Of a DNA stretch of 13,082 nucleotides, positions 7,557 to 13,082 are shown in pieces. Source of the stretch: Isohypsibius dastychi (taxonomy: Eukaryota > Tardigrada > Eutardigrada > Parachela > Isohypsibiidae). The number at the start of each line of letters is the position of its first letter. Position 1 is the stretch's first letter. Both the position numbers and the translations under genes were made by a program. A model generated the notes under the pieces. The model saw only the letters and a program-made list of their open reading frames with translations. It was not told the origin of the DNA and searched no databases. Location: positions 1-13,082 of the forward strand of contig JAQIWT010001014.1 of NCBI GenBank assembly GCA_034696485.1, in the 5' to 3' direction.

Positions 7557-10500
7557 CTGCAAAGACAATATGAAAAAATGACCACATTCCTTCTTATGAG
7601 CTGACGCAATTTACCTTTGAATTGTTCAGATTCATTTCATTTGGTTTCTCTTTGGTCGAAACAATTGAATGGTCAGATTCCGTGCGAGTCTGTGGCCGAC
7701 TGCTATCAACGTCCGGTCTCATTTCGAAGGAAGATTTTGCGTCGTGCTCAGAAATAGGAGGCTCTTCCAGTTCACATATCACACTTGTTTTCGCACCGGA
7801 TGTCCCCAAAACCAAACCGTGCACACCCGTTCGAAACACTGGGTTTGGACGATGCTGAGACGATTTCTTAATTATCATTTCCGGCTGGAGCAAACTTTCG
7901 CTGTTTGGGGAAAATGTCATCTGGATGTCCTTTTTTCTTGGTTCATCAACATACACGAGGATATTCCGCTGGCTTGGTTTCTCTTCCGTAGACATTTTTC
8001 GATCCGCTGAATGAACTGGATCGGGATACGCGCCGGAAAGCCCCGAGATTCCCGGCTTTTTCACAACTTTTTCCAAAGAATTTGTGATATCACCAGCCCG
8101 TTTCTGGGAACATGGATCTGGAGACTGAGCCGGAAGGAATGAATACGAACGTGGCTTTGGTGGCACAGTAGGGGCTATCTTGGTTTCAGAATAGCTCCGG
8201 ACCATTTCCGATACGGAAACTGAACGATAAGGTTTCGTCTGATCTCCGTCGCCTTCTTCATTTGCCTCGACCATTGGATCTTTTGCAGGATCGGTCCTAG
8301 AAACCACAACAAAATTCAAGTTCCATATAATTAAAAGATCCGATTCGAAATGAAAAAATGCGTTTTTATCAGAGAGCTCTTCAAACGCCACTCTGATATT
8401 TTGTGAGAACAGACTTACGTATTCGATCGTTCTCTGAAATCCATATAACTCGGAGGGACTAATGTCTCTTCAGACCCATTCATCTCAAGAGTTGGTGTTG
8501 AAGAGGACAGAGCCACTGACGAATAACCGGAACTGTTGGTCGAACTTGACTGCCACGACACAGAAGAGTCCAGTGAAGCATCACGTTTATGTCGAAATTC
8601 ATCGGGTGTAGAACTCGCGGAAGAAGAGTGGCTAGATCCTGCTCCAGTATTGATGTACAGGGAAGATGTCTTTAACGAACTGTCACTTGGCTTAATTTGG
8701 TAGGTCCGCACTTCTTTTATCGTCGTCAGGTTCTTGCTATTCCTTCCGAATTCATCCCCAGCGGACGAATTGAACTGTGACCGCACTGCTGGCATCGCTG
8801 ACTCGGAACCTCTGCAATAAAACAAGGTTAACTGCGAGCTACAAAGCTGAAGAATTTCAAAGTCATCAAAACAAAGTCCGAAATTCGACTGGTGCGAAAC
8901 TGAAACTAGGATTGCCCCTAAAGGTAAACAAAGCTGCACATTTCTCAGCCAGCCTAGCTATCGGATTCGGAGCAGCAAACAGACCACGTACCAAGCTGAC
9001 CAAGATTCTGAAAACGACTCGCGATTCGATCCGGCGTGCAAAATCAAAATTAAGAGCAAAACTTCAAGAATCAGTGAATAATTGTGATCAAAATGAAAGT
9101 GGGCACTGGTCGGAAGCCCAAAAACAGAATAAAACACAAGACGACTCTATTTGATCGGAAAGCGAAAGCAAGAAAGAGAAATTCATCGTTTTACAGTCAT
9201 AACTGGACCATCCCTTTCCTCACTGGCTCAATCGATAACAGGTGCATTTGTTACCTTGCTATCTCAAAACTGGCCGGGCCCCTGGTCTGACTCATCCTTG
9301 TTATCATACCACAAGCATGACTGGGCAAACCTGCCGGCTGCCGGTCAACGGAAAGGAAGGCCACAAACGTGTTCTCTGCTCAAACACAGAAAAGCTCAAC
9401 TGAACAGACTGTCTGCCATCCTGGTCAAGATAGAAAATGCTTTTCAAGTAAAATGAAAACATCTTTAAGACCGGAAAAACTAACGTAAAACTCACCCACC
9501 CCCAAGCAACCTTCTAAATTTCATTCTAAGCATGTCTACACTAGCGCCACCTAGTGGGTAGAACGTCGTGATGTTTTCGATGTGGCTGACCGGTTCAAGT
9601 GGCCATTTCAGTGCGTCGCAACTGTTCTCGAGTTCGTATACGTAGTTATATCAATTATTAGCGGCTCGTTACCGACTGATTGGGCACGATGTTACTTATT
9701 AGCGAACCGCCACTCTCACATCCCAACGTTGACCTTTCGGCCCCACTAATGTCAGTCATAAGTCAAAAACCTGAGCTACAGACCCCATGCCTTTGTCTCA
9801 GGTATCGTAGTTTGTCGCGGGCTCGTTTTGCAATTTAACAAAATATAGTCTCCACTAATTGAATGTCAGAGCTAAAAAGCTGACTCTTGCGGTTTCCCAG
9901 TGAGGACAAACTTGCCAAATTGCCGGAGCTATGACCACGTATAATATCTGGCAAATGAAAAGGGCGACTGTTCCAGTAATATTTGCCTAAGTAAGCACCT
10001 CTGTCGCCACTTTCAAAACAGATTACCCGCTGTCGCTTGATACATATTGGAATTCACATTTAGGCTTGATTAGCATGGAGCAGTATTTGTTCATTTAATC
10101 ACGTCTACAAAGGATGGTATATTCTGAGGCCGTTAACTGATCCTACCTTCGCTTAGCCAAGGACGCATAATCATCAAGCTCATCAGAAGACGAGGATGTA
10201 TTTGTCAAGCTTTTCCGACCTTTTAATCGATGCGAAGGCACCTGCAAATCAATAAAATGACCGTTGGGTAAACAGCACTTAAGTGGCGAAATTAGGGCAA
10301 AACTTGCATTGTCGTACGACGAGGGCACCGTTGACGCAGCCGACGAAATTGACGATCGGGATGAAATAACACCGCTACTACTACTTCCTTCGCTGTCCCA
10401 GTTATCTTTGCTAATGTCCCCGATGTTATATTTGTAGCTGGTGTTAGAGCTGTGAGGTGTGGACTTGGAGGTGGACAGCGATGGAACACTTCGCAGAACA

Positions 10501-11304
10501 CCACTTAGCTTGATGACATCAGTGTGAACAGGATCTTTGTGAAACATTCGTTGATGATGAGAATCAGGCTGAGCCATTGAAACTGAAGATTCCGTTTGTG
10601 ACCAAGAGCTTTGTGCGACGACAGGGACAGCTCGATAAATGTAACCATTCGAAGATGAACTATCCCGGCCTGTAGCACTTCCGGTCATTAATTTAGGCTC
10701 CATTGGTCTGGCTGAACTGGGTCGGGTCGGATGTGGATTTATAATTGGCGTCGAAGCGGCTCGCATTGGGCTACTTTCAGCCGGCACAGAAGTCCGGCGT
10801 CCACGGTTTCCATCAATTTGTCGGTTATTTGGAACGGTAACAAGGGGCTCCGCAAAGGAAGTTCTTTTGGTCGATTTTCTGAACAAAGTGCCAGAAGGCA
10901 GTCCACATGTCTGGTAATCCACAGAGTTGCGGGAAAACTGGGAGCTCGGAACAGCTGACATGTATGCTCGATCAAAGGCGAAATTCTCTTGATCAGTCGG
11001 AGACCGTTGATGCGGTGAAAAGGTAGCCGGCAGCAAAGTGGATGAGCTACCTCGTTGACCGCTCGATGAATAAAGAGTTGCTGATTTGGGTTGTTTTGTT
11101 TCCGGGCTCCGATCCATTGTCACGTTATTCGTTTCCAATTCAAATTCGTCGTTGACTTCCGTGATGTTTCTGGATTCACCGGCGTCTAAATTATTTGCTG
11201 GTAATTCACATTCCACTACGGAGATATGCTGTTCGGCGACAACTGAAGTATTTTCCGTAGTTGAACTGGCCTTGGTGATTTCTGAAGCGGTTGGCGGTTT
11301 ACGT
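6957..11304 (-). CDS. shroom: Shroom-family actin-binding protein, 5' end incomplete, five exons
   Basis: Shroom proteins bind F-actin at apical junctions and recruit Rho kinase through ASD2, driving apical constriction. Exons in order are 11304-10147, 8811-8419, 8296-7615, 7556-7287 and 7223-6957 (stop TGA). All junctions are GT-AG with matching phases (2, 2, 0, 0), giving 922 residues. The first exon enters in phase 2, so coding sequence or a start lies further upstream. Exons 1-3 encode about 744 residues of Ser/Thr/Pro-rich disordered sequence, including a VPPKPRS stretch that could be an SH3 ligand. Exons 4-5 encode ASD2. I see neither a PDZ domain nor a convincing ASD1 here. Possible internal starts are the ATG at 11117 (MDRSPE) and the ATG at 8795 in the second exon, which would give shorter isoforms. 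Confidence 0.88.
8812..10146 (-). other. Large Shroom intron, 1335 bp
   Basis: Donor GTAGGA at 10146 and acceptor TTATTGCAG at 8812 join phase 2 to phase 2. Open frames inside it, on either strand, have no recognisable family. The notable content is a CTCF-type motif at 9544-9557. Its size is over ten times that of most introns in the window, which leaves room for regulatory elements or an internal promoter. No mobile element is apparent. Confidence 0.8.
9542..9557 (-). promoter_or_regulatory. CTCF-type binding motif
   Basis: On the minus strand this reads CCACTAGGTGGCGC followed by TA. It fits the CTCF core CCASYAGRKGGCRS at all fourteen positions and the next two positions of the longer consensus. 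CTCF is a zinc-finger architectural protein conserved in arthropods. The site also sits in an inverted repeat (CTACACTAG at 9536-9544 against ACTAG-type arms at 9551-9561). The call is by consensus only. Confidence 0.6.
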
Positions 11305-12640
11305 CTGCAAAAAAACAGTGAGCATTAACTTGCGCTAATCAAGCGATAAAAACAGCAATATCGCGCCTCAGTTAAATCTTTCAAGTCCTTCCACTTTTCA
11401 AGAACGTTTTAGTGGATTAATACACAAGAATTGTAAAGCTGACCATGACAATCCGTCGGCAAGTGTGAAGGCACCAGCTACTTTACATCCGAGTTTAATC
11501 TTCATGCTCTGCTCGGCTTTAAGAATAATTTACAGTTAAACGATCCCATCTCGCCGTAAAGCAAAGCTCTGCAATGTTTAAACTGAGATCAAGACAGATT
11601 TGTTGAATCTGGTTGAGTTTGTTTCTCGAGGTAGTAAACGAGTTTGGCCTGCCACTAAAACAATCTCTTGTTCCACCCACACGTTTTTGCCTGCTTGGGA
11701 ACTTCACGGAACATTTGCGATCACATTACCATTTTAAAGCTGGTAAGATGAAAAAATGACCTTTTAAAGGCCGAATATTGACCACAGTTTATAATCCCAG
11801 ATCTTACCTAACTCTTACCAGATGCGAGCCTTTCAATGTTTGAGAAATGAACAATGCAAACACAAGTAAGACATTACAACATAAATTAAACAGAAATGAA
11901 TGTGATCTGCTACTGGCGCAGCTTTTGGCTGCAAACGCTTGCAAAACACAACATAAATCCGTGTCACACAAGTAACTAACACTTGCCCGATTCAAAAAAT
12001 GGTGTAAAAAACTAAGATTATCAAAGTGATAGCCATTGTCACACAACCATCATTTATAATTTTGGCACGAAGAAGAGAAAACAGTTGAAATAAGCGTGCT
12101 CACCGAAACGCGATTTCCAGCCGGAATAAAAACTTCAAAATTGCGGATAGAACTGTCAGTTCACGCTATGATTTATAGCATTATCTTGACCGTGACCAAA
12201 AGGTTCCAACAATAAAGAACATGTGATAAAAACATGCGGATTTGCACTGACGTGTTAGCAGTGATTCCAGAAGCTTGCTGACAATTGGCAGCTGTGCACC
12301 GTGACACAATATGAATGAAGGACAATTGATAAAAGATGAGAGGACGTTGAAATGAAATTGAAATGATAGTCCATAGCAGACACTTTCAGCATATGCTATC
12401 GCAATGAGGCCATGGGTATGCTAATCAATGCGAGTATGAGATGGAAACGGACACCGCTGGGATCGCCAGTTGAACAAATTGAAATTAACGAGATGTTTGC
12501 TGGACGACTAACTACCTCAGCGAGCGAACAGCCTCCAACGATTGGTGGTCAAGAGTGAAAATGAGAGAATGAGATTCAGCTGCAACCCCCTTTTCACCTA
12601 TGGTACACGCTGTCGGCATTGCTACTGTTCAGAGCTTCAC
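11305..12640 (-). other. Upstream intron or leader region of Shroom
   Basis: Begins at the acceptor of the first certain Shroom exon (TTTTTTTGCAG). No coding exon with a family match is visible. Minus-strand open frames at 11519-11707 and 11804-12046 look like chance. Good donors near 11818 and 12102 follow frames that lack a usable ATG, but could belong to non-coding leader exons. If the candidate first exon is right, this is a 1336-bp intron. Confidence 0.45.
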
Positions 12641-12669
12641 CTACCTACCGCAAAAACAATTTCGTCCAT
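12641..12669 (-). CDS. Candidate first coding exon of Shroom (tentative)
   Basis: An ATG in good context (A at -3, G at +4) starts a 29-bp frame, MDEIVFAVG plus two bases, ending at donor AG|GTGAAG in phase 2. That is the phase the exon starting at 11304 needs, and joining them reads on through R-K-P-P-T without a stop, giving 932 residues in all. Support is positional only: such a short exon carries no family signal, and a chance phase match has one chance in three. The true first exon may lie outside the window. Confidence 0.3.
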
Positions 12670-12728
12670 TATGAATAGATAAGAAGATACAGTGGGCAGG
12701 ACCGCGGAGAGCCAAACAAACGGAGCAT
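12669..12728 (-). other. Possible uORF overlapping the candidate Shroom start
   Basis: ATG at 12728 opens a 19-codon frame whose TAA stop shares its last A with the candidate Shroom ATG (TAATG). If both are in the mRNA, translation of the main frame could depend on leaky scanning or reinitiation. Depends entirely on the tentative first exon. Confidence 0.25.
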
Positions 12729-13082
12729 GACAATATGGATGATTAATTAGAGGGCATTTAAGTGTGCCATAGATTTTCGGTTAGTCGACTTACCACCAAG
12801 TCGGAAAAGCAAGCCAATTCTGATGTCCAATTAAACACCAGGTAGAAAGGCTAGCATGCCCCTGCGAGGCGGGGTGAGTACCGTTTATGAGCGAAGAGCA
12901 TGCGAGTGGAGGCAAAAAAGATGGTCCTGACCATGCTTACTTCCCTAACCATTGTGCCTACCAGAGCGACTTGAGCAAGCTACCTCAGCCAAGCCGGGGT
13001 GTTTAAAGTAAAAACTTGGTACGATTAGCTTTATACAAATTATACTGTAATTATTTTGAGTAATTCTAAATTTTCTGGAACA
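12670..13082. other. Upstream non-coding sequence
   Basis: No convincing coding exon. Strong minus-strand donors occur at 12791-12792 (GTG|GTAAGT) and 12939-12940 (GGAA|GTAAGC). The second ends a frame starting ATG GTT AGG GAA, but in phase 0, which does not match the known Shroom exon. They may belong to leader exons. A promoter could not be located. Confidence 0.4.

Noticed and set aside
8777-9154. Plus-strand open frame across a Shroom exon edge and its intron
   Set aside because: It overlaps a confirmed minus-strand exon and acceptor, and its product is lysine/arginine-rich low-complexity sequence with no recognisable domain.
9590-9610. GGTTCAA string resembling a tRNA B box
   Set aside because: No matching A box or cloverleaf stems in the surrounding sequence.
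9660-9690. Minus-strand CCAATCAGTC, resembling an initiator for an internal Shroom promoter
   Set aside because: Only a short motif match; no downstream promoter element at the expected distance and no linked first exon.
11519-12046. Minus-strand open frames upstream of Shroom (11519-11707 and 11804-12046)
   Set aside because: No family match; the second ends near a good donor but in the wrong phase for the next exon, so I do not count either as coding.
1-13082. Mobile element, viral, CRISPR or bacterial operon content
   Set aside because: No transposase, reverse transcriptase, terminal repeats, repeat-spacer array or bacterial gene layout was seen on either strand.

Overview
This is eukaryotic genomic DNA with two multi-exon genes, both on the minus strand. 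They lie head to tail about 1.1 kb apart. Bacterial gene layout is absent: coding sequence is broken by many GT-AG introns, mostly 55-65 bp, whose phases agree across every junction. The protein families and very small introns point to an arthropod. A crustacean such as a cladoceran is possible, but the species cannot be fixed from sequence alone.

Region 200-5814 (minus) holds a complete gene for KSR (kinase suppressor of Ras), the RAF-related pseudokinase scaffold of the RAF-MEK-ERK cascade. I traced sixteen exons. Their coding lengths sum to 4536 bp, or 1511 residues, with no frame conflict. In order the product has the KSR-specific CA1 coiled-coil/SAM-like module, long Ser/Pro-rich linkers, an atypical C1 zinc finger, more linker, and a kinase domain with HKD for HRD and DYG for DFG but an intact VAIK lysine. 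Positions 1-199 are 3' flank or 3' UTR and contain a C9/G13 perfect hairpin.

Region 5824-6956 is the spacer between the genes. It probably holds a non-coding first exon and promoter of KSR (donor at 5993) and the 3' UTR of the upstream gene (possible ATTAAA signal at 6738-6743), plus a poly-C tract.

Region 6957-11304 (minus) is the 3' and central part of a Shroom-family gene. Five exons encode 922 residues, ending in a clear ASD2 domain, the C-terminal coiled coil that binds Rho kinase. Its 1335-bp intron contains a textbook CTCF core motif. Upstream sequence (11305-13082) is mostly non-coding. One phase-compatible candidate first coding exon lies at 12641-12669, preceded by a small uORF that overlaps its ATG.

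The genes act in different pathways: KSR assembles MEK with RAF, and Shroom recruits Rho kinase to apical actin. I see no evidence that they work together. No transposon, tRNA, rRNA, CRISPR array or viral gene was recognised. I found no wholly new biological system. The unusual points are the architecture of this KSR (insertions in CA1 and the kinase C-lobe, with an in-frame alternative donor in the latter) and the intronic CTCF site.
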